From contig NZ_JACHIO010000016.1 of the NCBI RefSeq assembly GCF_014203225.1, positions 62,001-126,000 on the forward strand: a stretch of 64,000 bases of DNA, read 5' to 3'. Both the position numbers and the translations under genes were made by a program. Position 1 is the stretch's first letter. Each line of letters begins with the position of its first letter. Under the pieces are notes generated by a model. The model worked only from the letters and a program-made list of their open reading frames with translations. It had not been told where the DNA came from and did no database searches. Source of the stretch: Granulicella mallensis (GTDB taxonomy: Bacteria; Acidobacteriota; Terriglobia; Terriglobales; Acidobacteriaceae). Shown in pieces: positions 25,459 to 34,791 of the stretch.

Positions 25459-26793
25459 ATGACTGATAGCAAGAACAAGCCCGCGCCGCGGCCCACCATC
25501 AAGGCCGTGCGCGGCACGCGTGATCTCCTTCCCGACCAGACCCCCCTGTGGAATCGCGTCGAAGCCACCACCCGCGCCGTGTTTTCGCGCTATGGCTTCG
25601 GCGAAATCCGCACCCCGGTATTCGAAGCCACCGAACTGTTCGCACGCGGCGTCGGTGAGGAGACCGATATCGTCTCGAAGGAGATGTTCACCTGGGAGGA
25701 CCGCGCCCGCGCAGCCAGCGAAAAAGCCCAGAACCTGACCCTGCGGCCCGAGTCCACCGCAGGCGTGGTGCGTGCGTACATCGAGCACAAGCTCGGCGAG
25801 ACAGGCCAGCTACAGAAGCTCTATTACATCGGGCCGCAGTTCCGCCGCGAGCGCCCGCAGCGCGGACGGTATCGGCAGTTCTGGCAGATCGGCGCGGAGG
25901 TCATCGGACCGCAGACCTCCGGCGCGGAATCTCCCCTACGCGACGCCGAGGTGCTGGAGATGCTCGCCAGCCTGCTCGACGAGCTGGGCATACGTGACTG
26001 GAAGCTGGAGCTGAATTCAGTCGGCAACGCCGAGGATCGCGCACGCTTCAACGTGGCGTTACGGGAGGCGCTGGCTCCGGTAAAGGACCAGATGTGCCCT
26101 GACAACCAGCGCCGCGCCGAAACCAATCCCCTGCGGGTGCTCGACTCGAAGGAAGAGGCCGACCAGGAGATCATCAACGCCCTGCCGAAGATCGCCGACT
26201 ACCTCGGCGAGGAATCGCGCGAGCACTTTGAACAGGTAAAAGCCGCGCTCGACGCCTGTGGCGTGCCGTACCACGTGAATCCGCGTCTGGTACGCGGACT
26301 GGATTACTACACTCGCACCACGTTCGAATTCACCGTGACCACCGGCCTCGGCACGCAGAACGCGCTGCTCGGCGGCGGACGCTATGACGGGCTCTCGGAG
26401 ATGCTCGGCGGCCCGAAGGCTCCCGGCATCGGCTTTGCCATCGGCGAAGATCGCCTGATTCTCACCTTGCAGGCTCAGGCCGAAGCCGATGCGGCTGCCA
26501 GCGGCATCGCGCCCGCAGAGCCGAAGCTCGATGTTTATATCGCTCCGCTAGGCATAGCGCAGAATCCTGCCGCTCTCAAACTCGCCCGCGAACTGCGCCG
26601 CGAGGGACTCTCGGTCGAGGTCGGCGACGGTAGTTTCAAGATCGGCAAGAGCTTCGGCTTCGCGGACAAGCTCGCCCGCCACATCATCCTCCTCGGCGAA
26701 GACGAAGTCGCGACGAATATTCTCACGGTCAAATCCTTCGCGACGGGCGAACAGAGAAAAATCTCAAGAGCGGAGTTGATCGGAGCACTATGA
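25459..26793 (+). CDS. hisS: Histidyl-tRNA synthetase
   Basis: Charges tRNA-His. The 444-residue class II enzyme shows RGTRDLLP near the N-terminus (motif 1 region), LRPESTAG and FRRERPQRGRYRQFWQ (motif 2), the histidine-specific LVRGLDYYTRTTFEF and LGGGRYDGL, GIGFAIGEDRL (motif 3) and a C-terminal anticodon-binding domain from about residue 355. A TAGACT -10-like box ends 8 bases before the ATG, so the message may be leaderless. The stop overlaps the next ATG (ATGA). Confidence 0.97.
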   Translation: MTDSKNKPAPRPTIKAVRGTRDLLPDQTPLWNRVEATTRAVFSRYGFGEIRTPVFEATELFARGVGEETDIVSKEMFTWEDRARAASEKAQNLTLRPESTAGVVRAYIEHKLGETGQLQKLYYIGPQFRRERPQRGRYRQFWQIGAEVIGPQTSGAESPLRDAEVLEMLASLLDELGIRDWKLELNSVGNAEDRARFNVALREALAPVKDQMCPDNQRRAETNPLRVLDSKEEADQEIINALPKIADYLGEESREHFEQVKAALDACGVPYHVNPRLVRGLDYYTRTTFEFTVTTGLGTQNALLGGGRYDGLSEMLGGPKAPGIGFAIGEDRLILTLQAQAEADAAASGIAPAEPKLDVYIAPLGIAQNPAALKLARELRREGLSVEVGDGSFKIGKSFGFADKLARHIILLGEDEVATNILTVKSFATGEQRKISRAELIGAL

Positions 26794-27287
26794 GCGATCA
26801 CGTACGGCATCTTTGCGAAGCATGTTTACAGGATGAGTACAAAGAGTTTGCCCATGATTGCGTTCACAGGTCCATAACGCAAAACAACCTCTGGCTTGAA
26901 AAATACAAAATCAACGTCTGGCCTCGCTGGGATTATTCACTGAAAGAGACGACGCTGACTTTTTCCGAAGCCGGGAAGGCGAAGGTAATTTGCAATATCC
27001 AAGCGGTTGGCTCGGTTCAAGGTGATTCTTGGGAGTGGTCATGGGGAAACACGAATCTTCCTAAATCCTGCAAAAATCGCATGGACGAGATTCGTCAGTT
27101 TGGTGAAGAAAAGCAATGGGATAGGCTGACTTCACTCTTTATAGAGAACACGGAATATTTGGGTTGGGAATTGGCCGCAATCACCGTACATCTACTTGGA
27201 GGAACTGCGGTATATCGCTGCCCTGACAGCCAGACACCCGGCTATTTCATGTATCTCGTCATTCTCTCCTCCGAATTTGTCAATTAG
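26790..27287 (+). CDS. DUF6882-like hypothetical protein
   Basis: A 165-residue soluble protein that overlaps hisS by ATGA. The centre holds QGDSWEWSWGNTNLP, resembling the WxWxN..LP motif of DUF6882 proteins, followed by a Trp-containing tail region. N-terminal CEACLQ suggests a small Cys pair. Base composition is visibly more AT-rich than hisS, with codons such as AAA, TTT and ATA, consistent with acquisition. Function unknown; DUF6882 proteins are sometimes near toxin or immunity genes, but nothing here proves that. Confidence 0.6.
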   Translation: MSDHVRHLCEACLQDEYKEFAHDCVHRSITQNNLWLEKYKINVWPRWDYSLKETTLTFSEAGKAKVICNIQAVGSVQGDSWEWSWGNTNLPKSCKNRMDEIRQFGEEKQWDRLTSLFIENTEYLGWELAAITVHLLGGTAVYRCPDSQTPGYFMYLVILSSEFVN

Positions 27288-27300
27288 GCCGCCTTGCCCC

Positions 27301-27317
27301 GTCTACACTCTGTAGAC
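27301..27317. promoter_or_regulatory. GTCTAC-N5-GTAGAC palindrome abutting the antitoxin start
   Basis: A perfect inverted repeat with 6-base arms ends one base before the ATG at 27318. It could be the operator of the ribbon-helix-helix protein encoded next, or a hairpin that hides the start. No Shine-Dalgarno motif fits in this position. A TTGTCA at 27277-27282 may be the -35 element. Confidence 0.5.
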
Positions 27318-27617
27318 ATGAGCGCTCCAGCCCCAGCACGCAAGCCCCTCGGTGTTCGCGCCACTCCGGAGCAGCACCGTCTACTCACGGAGGCTGCGGC
27401 CCGCGAACATCGCTCAGTCAGCAGCTTTGTCCTGGATGCCGCGATCAAAGCAGCTACAGCCGGGCCCAGGGAACTGCCGCCACCCCAATATTCAGAAGAG
27501 GAAGCCGCCGCCATCCTGAAAGAAGCTCAGGCAATGTTCCGCAAGAGTAATGTCTATGGGCACGATCTCGTCGAGGAACTCTTCGCGGAACGTCGCGCGG
27601 ATGCTGAGCGTGGCTAG
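27318..27617 (+). CDS. DUF1778-like ribbon-helix-helix antitoxin candidate
   Basis: A 99-residue protein whose N-terminal half LGVRATPEQHRLLTEAAAREH with SVSSFVLDAA fits the DNA-binding DUF1778 (TacA-type) antitoxin domain. The C-terminal half is acidic and could bind a toxin. TacA-type antitoxins usually precede a GNAT acetyltransferase toxin, but here a repeat element follows, so it appears unpaired unless the DUF6882-like gene 30 bases upstream is its partner. ATG at 27318 is chosen over 27294 because the family domain begins there. Confidence 0.65.
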   Translation: MSAPAPARKPLGVRATPEQHRLLTEAAAREHRSVSSFVLDAAIKAATAGPRELPPPQYSEEEAAAILKEAQAMFRKSNVYGHDLVEELFAERRADAERG

Positions 27618-27630
27618 TATCGCCACAGAA

Positions 27631-27852
27631 GCGTCATCCTGAGCGAAGCGTCCCAGCCTTTGGGGACGCGGAGTCGAAGGACCCCGAGGGTCGTCGTCTT
27701 GCCTTCACTCTTCGCACCTTTTCCACCTCAAACGCTCGAGCCTGAGCTTTCGGGGTGGAAAAGGTCCCAACCTCTTGGGCAAGATAAAGTCCCTCGAGGT
27801 CCTTCGACTCCGCACCTCGCAAAAAACGCGAGGCGCTACGCTCAGGATGACG
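27631..27852. repeat. Family III inverted-repeat element, copy 2
   Basis: CGTCATCCTGAGCGAAGCGT at the left and CGCTACGCTCAGGATGACG at the right bound internal blocks AGTCGAAGGACCCCGAGGG, CCTTTTCCACC, GCTCGAGC, GGTGGAAAAGG and CCTTCGACTCCGC, in the same order as at 11754-11975. No gene is seen in the rest of the 27618-27952 gap. Confidence 0.8.
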
Positions 27853-27952
27853 CCTTCGTGGGCTGAACAAGAACACAGGAAGACATCTATTTTGCCTGGT
27901 TCTGTTCGAATTTTCATTCGCCCTCGTTCCTATTTCCACTAAGCTGCTTTTC

Positions 27953-28558
27953 ATGTACCGCAGAAGCTTTATCAGCGGCCTCTTTGCCACGGGTCTGCTT
28001 CCCGCGCTTCCCTCGAAACCCGGCCCCCGCCTCGCCCAGGCCGCACGCAATCAGGTTGGAGTCACGACCGGCTACGACCCGCATTACCTACGCATTCCCT
28101 ACCCCGGCGGCGACGTTCCCCGCTCAACCGGCGTATGCGCCGATGTCGTGGTCCGTGCCGGGCGCGATGGCCTGGGACTCGATCTGCAAAAGCTCGTCCA
28201 CGAAGACATGCTGCGCGGCTTCGCCGCCTACCCCCACACCTGGGGCATGACGCATCCCGACAGCAACATCGACCATCGCCGCGTGCTCAACCTGGAGGCC
28301 TTCTGGCGGCGCACAGGCTCTGAACTCTGGCACTCCTCCGGTGCAGCCGCGGGCAATGCCTTCCCCTCACCCCTTGCTCCCGGCGACATTCTCACCTGGC
28401 GGCTCAACGCACGGTTCCCGCATATCGGCATCGTGGTCGCCGACAGCCTGCTCAGCACACGCGTCGTGCACAACTGGGGCAACGGTGCGGAAGAGTCCTC
28501 CCTCCTCACTTTTAGCCCGCATCGCGCTATCGGACACTATCGCTGGCCGAAGGCGTGA
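27953..28558 (+). CDS. Exported DUF1287 protein (NlpC/P60-like fold)
   Basis: A 201-residue protein with a YRRSFISG N-terminus and short hydrophobic stretch, resembling a twin-arginine or lipid-poor signal. The mature part carries the DUF1287 signature: GVCADVVVRAGR with the candidate catalytic Cys, DLQKLVHEDM, and PHIGIVVAD with a His. These are features of amidase/peptidase-like proteins acting on the envelope, though no reaction is established. Start ATG at 27953; no strong ribosome-binding site seen. Confidence 0.8.
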   Translation: MYRRSFISGLFATGLLPALPSKPGPRLAQAARNQVGVTTGYDPHYLRIPYPGGDVPRSTGVCADVVVRAGRDGLGLDLQKLVHEDMLRGFAAYPHTWGMTHPDSNIDHRRVLNLEAFWRRTGSELWHSSGAAAGNAFPSPLAPGDILTWRLNARFPHIGIVVADSLLSTRVVHNWGNGAEESSLLTFSPHRAIGHYRWPKA

Positions 28559-28568
28559 CAGTCTTTCG

Positions 28569-28574
28569 TACAAT
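28569..28574 (+). promoter_or_regulatory. TACAAT -10 box of aspS
   Basis: TACAAT ends 9 bases before the aspS GTG, so the mRNA would start within a few bases of the initiation codon. No matching -35 was found at the usual distance. Confidence 0.4.
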
Positions 28575-28583
28575 AGATAAATT

Positions 28584-30440
<1,857 letters not shown>

Positions 30441-30589
30441 CGACAGATCAGGCACTTTGGGTCTGCCAACCATCATGAGAGCAAATTTCCTGTTACTGGG
30501 AAGCTGAATCGGGCGTGCAGCACCGTTTTTCTGGGGAAAAACGGTCATAAATGTCGCGGTTTCGCTATACATCTACAGGAAATTTGCTC

Positions 30590-31010
30590 TAGGGCATGTC
30601 CTCTAATTGTTATTTTGGGTTAAAGATTGAGCCGTGCACATAGCTTGCTGTGGCTCGGAGCGGAAGGGCACGGCTTCAGCCGGGCCGTACAAGTGAAACC
30701 GCAGCCCTCTTCCTCTCTGCCGAAGGCTGGAGCGAAGGCGTAGCCGGAGCGACTGAATTGCTTTTTTCGGTGCCGCCAAAACTGTGCAAGGCTCGCCAGG
30801 GATGTATCCGTGGCTGGGGTGGGCGATTTCGCCACGACCAAAGAAGGCAATTCAGTCGTTGTGCCCTGCGGGCTTCACTCCAGCCTTCGGCAGAGAGGTA
30901 CGGGCCTTCGACTCGAGCTTTTACGGCACGGTTGAAACCGTGCCCTTCCGCTCCGTGCCTCAACAAACTGTTTGCACGGTTCGATTTCGCTTCAGAAGCA
31001 GTTTAACGAC
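30590..31010. repeat. Family V repeat element, longest copy
   Basis: TAGGGCATGTCCTCTAA (30590-30606) starts the element. GATTGAGCCGTGCA, CGGAAGGGCACGGCTTCAGC, CTCTGCCGAAGGCTGGAGCG and GCAATTCAGTCGTTGTG blocks follow, then complementary blocks ACTCCAGCCTTCGGCAGAGA, GGCACGGTTGAAACCGTGCC and a mirror of the left block. The overall structure is a long imperfect hairpin of about 420 bases between convergent genes. No gene in the gap 30441-31018. Confidence 0.75.
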
Positions 31011-31018
31011 TCACCGGA

Positions 31019-31411
31019 CTAGGCGGTTGCGACTGGTGGCGCAAGCCGGCCGCCCCCGAAGGAGCTACTGGCGCGATCAATCTCGCCGAAGAACACCATC
31101 ACATCGTTCGGATCAGTGCCGGCATCAGCGAGCGCTTCGACCAAGGTTGCCAGCAGACGCGTCTTCCTGGCGGTGTCAGTCCCGGACGACACAAGAACCT
31201 CGATCATCAACATCTTCTCTGTCCGGGGTTTTGGCAAACCGGGATAGTTGAGATCGACTTTCAGGTCGTCCGGCTCAAGACAAAGAAAACGTTGGAACAT
31301 GTCGTCCTCGGGATATCCCGCTTTGACGCTTGCTGCATGGATGGCACGAGAGATTGCATTTTTTTCGTCAGCGGTCCTGCCCGCTTTCATCGTCACAGTA
31401 AACAATGGCAT
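31019..31411 (-). CDS. Tautomerase-superfamily protein
   Basis: A 130-residue protein starting MPLFTVTMKAGRT; Pro2, exposed after Met removal, is the catalytic base of tautomerases. The two beta-alpha-beta halves (MPLFTVTM..., MLMIEVLVSSG) and length fit the double-domain family seen as hypothetical tautomerase in soil bacteria. GGAGA lies 8 bases before the ATG. Substrate unknown. It is convergent with aspS. Confidence 0.85.
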   Translation of the reverse strand: MPLFTVTMKAGRTADEKNAISRAIHAASVKAGYPEDDMFQRFLCLEPDDLKVDLNYPGLPKPRTEKMLMIEVLVSSGTDTARKTRLLATLVEALADAGTDPNDVMVFFGEIDRASSSFGGGRLAPPVATA

Positions 31412-31567
31412 GAGAATCTCTCCATGAGGAAGAATGCAGAGCTGGGCATTCCGGCCTGGCCGAGCCTCTGATCCTGAATGAATTCAAAGTGCTTTTAGCT
31501 GAGGATACCGGACGGCTCGAATGTGATTGTCTTCGAGCATCAGCTCGCTATTCCAGTACTCAACGCT

Positions 31568-32410
31568 TTAGTTCATCCACCGCTTATCGTGCGGGTCCCG
31601 CGCATTTCCATCGGGATCGATATATCTCCCGCTCGGGTCGATGCTTACATCCTTGCCCTGCTCGCGCATGTAAACCGCAAACTTCTTGGCAGCGCGGCGA
31701 CGCTTGGCGCGATAGCGGGAGTTGCGTATCCGGAACCACTTCTCCGACACGGCAAAGTTCAGTCCGCGCTTCGGCGCAAGCATCAGGTATCCATAGCCGC
31801 AGAGCGCCGTGCATAGTGCCGTAAGGGCGCCGAAGCGGTCACCGCCGATCAGCGCGATCACGAGATAAAACAGCAGGTAGATCGCTACCAGGTACTTGGC
31901 CTTGAGCTTGAAGATGAAGTTGAAACGAATCTCTTCATTCGCATGAAAGCGCGCATACGCCAGCATGATCGCGAGCACGGCAGGCCAGAGCCCTGAGGCC
32001 CGGTGGGTGATATCGAAAGCCGGGACGTGCGGTCCCAGAACATAGGCAATCATGGTGATCAGCAGGCCGCCGCCGATCGTCGCGACCAGGAAATACTCCT
32101 TGAACCAGCTCGATCCGCGATCGTCCTCCACCGCTGAGCCAAAGAACCAGATCGACAGCAGGGCCAGCAGCAAGCTGAGAATGCCGTCCATCATGAAGGG
32201 CCAGCTGACAAGCTGCCAGATCATGCCATGCCGCAGATCATCCGGGTGCAGCATGAGATGGTCCATCAAGAGTGCTTCAACCGGCCGCAAAAAAAGCGCC
32301 AGCGCCAGCATTACGAAAAAGGCGATCAGCGTCGTCAGGATGATCTGCCGCGTGACGCCGCGAAATGGCGGCAACGCGAGCATAATGGGACTGTTCGAAC
32401 GAAAAGCCAT
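31568..32410 (-). CDS. Rhomboid-like membrane protein lacking the catalytic His
   Basis: A 280-residue protein with about six membrane helices followed by a basic cytoplasmic tail of about 70 residues. The pattern IWQLVSWPFM, WFFGSAVEDDRGS, THRASGLWPAVLA follows the rhomboid plan, with Ser in RASG at the usual nucleophile site. The last helix (GALTALCTALCGYGYL) lacks the His that completes a rhomboid dyad, so it may be a pseudoprotease. It begins 9 bases after the M28 peptidase stop, with AGGAAG as ribosome-binding site, and is probably co-transcribed. Confidence 0.7.
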   Translation of the reverse strand: MAFRSNSPIMLALPPFRGVTRQIILTTLIAFFVMLALALFLRPVEALLMDHLMLHPDDLRHGMIWQLVSWPFMMDGILSLLLALLSIWFFGSAVEDDRGSSWFKEYFLVATIGGGLLITMIAYVLGPHVPAFDITHRASGLWPAVLAIMLAYARFHANEEIRFNFIFKLKAKYLVAIYLLFYLVIALIGGDRFGALTALCTALCGYGYLMLAPKRGLNFAVSEKWFRIRNSRYRAKRRRAAKKFAVYMREQGKDVSIDPSGRYIDPDGNARDPHDKRWMN

Positions 32411-32419
32411 GCAACTTCC

Positions 32420-33925
32420 TTACTGCCGTGCGGGCAGGGGCGGTACGGGTAGAGAACGATGTCCGGCCGCATCGACGGAACGGACGCCGAAGAGCACATT
32501 GTCCTTACTGACATTCAGTTGGATGCGCGTCGCCGATCCTGCGTTCTGTACATACGTCCAGAGCATGCTGGCCGAGTCGCGCCACACCACCTCATAGGTC
32601 GTGCCCGGGGGTGCAAAAGCCGGAGCCTCCCAGACCAGTTCGCTATTGTTGTCGAGCGCCGTGGTCAGCACGCGTACATGCTGCGGCTCACCTGGCGCCG
32701 AGGCCAGCGTGGCGAGCATCATCGAGTTCATCCGCGCAACGTCCGCCACGTAGTTGAAATCGACGAACTTGAGCAGATCGCCGTACTCGACGCCGCCTTC
32801 CGTGCGCAGCGTCTGGTGCTGGTGATTGAAGTTTTCGCGCCACTCGGTAAAGCGTACTGCCGCAAAGCCTTCGCCGTTGAAGCTGGTATGGTCGCCGCCG
32901 CGCAGATAGCGGTCGCGGCGCAGAATCAGCACAGGGTGAAACGGCGGCACCAGCAGCACCGCATGACTCCGCGCCATGCCCGGACCGGCGGGCGGAGCAT
33001 GGCGAGCCGTCGACTTGAAGTACGCGGGAGCAAGCTCTGCGACCTGGCGGGCAAGTTCGCGCGAGGGAGAGTCATTCTCGGCTCCCAGGGAGAGAATCTG
33101 CCGCTGCTGCTCGGGCGTCGCACTCGCCGGTACGCCCTCGGAGAAGACGCGCACCGCGGTCTTGTCCTGCATGAGTTCGCCCGGAGTGGTGTCCCCACCG
33201 ACGATATCGTTATTCAGCACGGCCACCAGCGGCCAACCCTGGGCCTTCGCAAGTTGCGCCAGGTGCTTGGAGCCATTCAGCCCCTGCTCTTCCCCCGCAA
33301 CTGCAACGAAGACGATGGTCCCCGGCAGCTTGAGCCTGGACAGCGCCCGGGCCGACTCGATCGACACGGCTACACCGCTGGCGTCATCGTTCGCTCCGGG
33401 GGCGGCGGAATGCGAGTCCATCACATCCGTCACGCGCGAGTCGTAATGGCCGGTGACCAGGACCCAGGGCGCGGCCTTATCGGCGGACGTGCCCTTCAGG
33501 ATCGCGTAGACATTCGTCAGCTTCGTCGGCTTCGGGATGCGGGATTGCGGCCCATTGCCTCCCGGCTCCGTGAACTCGTCACGCTTGACCTCGAGGCATC
33601 CGCCGCACTGCGCGGAGATGGAGCGAAACTCCGATTCGATCCAGTCCGCCGCCACGTTGATCCCCTGCCCCGCCGGCAGATCGGTATCCATGCTGGAGAG
33701 GGTGCTGCGCGTACCGAAGCTGACCAGCTTCGCGATGTCCGTCTGAACATGGGCCGGGGAGATGCCGGCAAGCGCGGCGGCGATGGCCGGATCGGCCGAA
33801 GGAGCTCCGACTGGGGTTCCAGTGGCCATTGTCTGGCCCCCTGTCTGGCCCCCTGTCTGGGCCCCGCAAACGACGGTTGTGGCCATGCCAAAAAGCATGC
33901 CTCCGATGCCTAACATCCGGTTCAT
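32420..33925 (-). CDS. Exported M28-family zinc metallopeptidase
   Basis: Aminopeptidase-type peptidase of 501 residues. A signal peptide (MLGIGGMLFGMATTVVCGAQ) is followed by a low-complexity GGQT repeat. The M28 zinc ligands are visible: His/Asp in GHYDSR, Asp in GANDDASG, Glu-Glu in AGEEQGLNGS, Asp in NNDIVGG and His in GGDHTSF. A C-terminal FN3-like stretch of about 90 residues (EPQHVRVLTTALDN...) follows. The ATG at 33925 is chosen because GGAG stands 7 bases before it; TTG at 33985 adds 20 residues. It likely acts in the periplasm or outside. Confidence 0.92.
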   Translation of the reverse strand: MNRMLGIGGMLFGMATTVVCGAQTGGQTGGQTMATGTPVGAPSADPAIAAALAGISPAHVQTDIAKLVSFGTRSTLSSMDTDLPAGQGINVAADWIESEFRSISAQCGGCLEVKRDEFTEPGGNGPQSRIPKPTKLTNVYAILKGTSADKAAPWVLVTGHYDSRVTDVMDSHSAAPGANDDASGVAVSIESARALSRLKLPGTIVFVAVAGEEQGLNGSKHLAQLAKAQGWPLVAVLNNDIVGGDTTPGELMQDKTAVRVFSEGVPASATPEQQRQILSLGAENDSPSRELARQVAELAPAYFKSTARHAPPAGPGMARSHAVLLVPPFHPVLILRRDRYLRGGDHTSFNGEGFAAVRFTEWRENFNHQHQTLRTEGGVEYGDLLKFVDFNYVADVARMNSMMLATLASAPGEPQHVRVLTTALDNNSELVWEAPAFAPPGTTYEVVWRDSASMLWTYVQNAGSATRIQLNVSKDNVLFGVRSVDAAGHRSLPVPPLPARQ

Positions 33926-34080
33926 TCGTAATCTCCGTCTCATCTTCCAGCCAGCCGTCCACACTAAGGTGTTGACGAGCCGCAAGCGTCCCGCTAGAAC
34001 TAGTGAAAGCTGCTTTGGCAGCCGCTGGCTCCATCGTACAAGGCGAAGGCGGCTCGAAACTATGGCAGGGGGAGAGGTTT

Positions 34081-34287
34081 ATGTCAGTCGTATGCCCAGA
34101 ATGCGACAATCCGCTCGATATCGACGCGGAAGATGTCGAAGAAGGTGAGATCATCCAGTGTGATGAGTGCGGCACCGATCTAGAGGTCGTCTCAAGCGAT
34201 CCACTGGAGATTGCGCCAGTGGACGAGGAAGGTTATGACGATGAGGATGATCTGCACGGTGATGATAACGAGGATGAGGATGAGTAA
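34081..34287 (+). CDS. LysW-like small zinc carrier-type protein
   Basis: A 68-residue acidic protein. [20 protein letters not shown], then [18 protein letters not shown], matches the LysW/ArgW carrier family, which binds zinc with the CxxC pairs and holds the amino acid on a C-terminal Glu. The family tail EDWGE is replaced by a stretch of Asp/Glu that still ends in Glu. No lysX, lysZ or argX homologue is in the window, so the partner is unknown. A GGGGGAGAGG site precedes the ATG at 34081; the next gene overlaps its end by 8 bases. Confidence 0.8.
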   Translation: MSVVCPECDNPLDIDAEDVEEGEIIQCDECGTDLEVVSSDPLEIAPVDEEGYDDEDDLHGDDNEDEDE

Positions 34288-34693
34288 ACCCGGTGCCTGG
34301 CGCCGGGCGATTCTTCCACTCAGCCTCAAACGAAACAAGCTTGCTGTAGTCGGTCTCGCCATCGCGTTGGGCATCCTGCCAGCCGGTATGGCGCTTCGCG
34401 GCACCATGGCAGCAGCGCAACAGCACGGCCCTGTACAGAGGCTTGTAGAGGGCAAAGTCGAAACCAAGGACGGTGCGGGCGTCAAAGGTGCCATCGTGTA
34501 CCTGAAGGACACCCGGACCCTTGCCATCAAGAGCTTCATCGCCGACGATGCTGGCAGCTTCCGCTTCGGACAGCTTTCGACCAGCACCGACTATGAGATT
34601 TGGGCGGAGCTCAACGGCAAAAAATCCAAGACCAAGAGCATCAGCTCCTTCGACAACAAGAATTATTTCAACTTCACCTTGCTGATCGGTTGA
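34280..34693 (+). CDS. Exported small carboxypeptidase-regulatory-like protein
   Basis: A 137-residue protein starting at ATG 34280, overlapping the LysW-like gene by 8 bases, so translation is coupled. Residues about 15-45 form a hydrophobic export helix ([19 protein letters not shown]); the remainder ([40 protein letters not shown]) fits a CarboxypepD_reg-like beta-sandwich, the domain common on acidobacterial TonB receptors. It is free-standing here. Function unknown; a hairpin terminator follows. Confidence 0.75.
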   Translation: MSKPGAWRRAILPLSLKRNKLAVVGLAIALGILPAGMALRGTMAAAQQHGPVQRLVEGKVETKDGAGVKGAIVYLKDTRTLAIKSFIADDAGSFRFGQLSTSTDYEIWAELNGKKSKTKSISSFDNKNYFNFTLLIG

Positions 34694-34705
34694 AGCCTAC
34701 ACGTT

Positions 34706-34729
34706 GCCATCCGGCCTGTGCCGGATGGC
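34706..34729 (+). terminator. Hairpin behind the 34280 gene
   Basis: A perfect 10-bp stem (GCCATCCGGC/GCCGGATGGC) with a 4-base loop lies 13 bases after the stop. No immediate U tract follows; a TTTTCC occurs 12 bases later. Termination is likely but not certain. Confidence 0.55.
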
Positions 34730-34770
34730 CAGCGCTGTAGATTTTCCTATAAAAGCGAAACTTAGGCGAA

Positions 34771-34776
34771 TATAAT
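34771..34776 (+). promoter_or_regulatory. TATAAT -10 box of the Y-family polymerase gene
   Basis: A perfect TATAAT in the context GAATATAATCG, like those at 2257 and 4962, ends 15 bases before the ATG. The leader would be about 9 nt. No LexA-type operator is recognisable. Confidence 0.45.
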
Positions 34777-34791
34777 CGCGTAAGTGATCCT

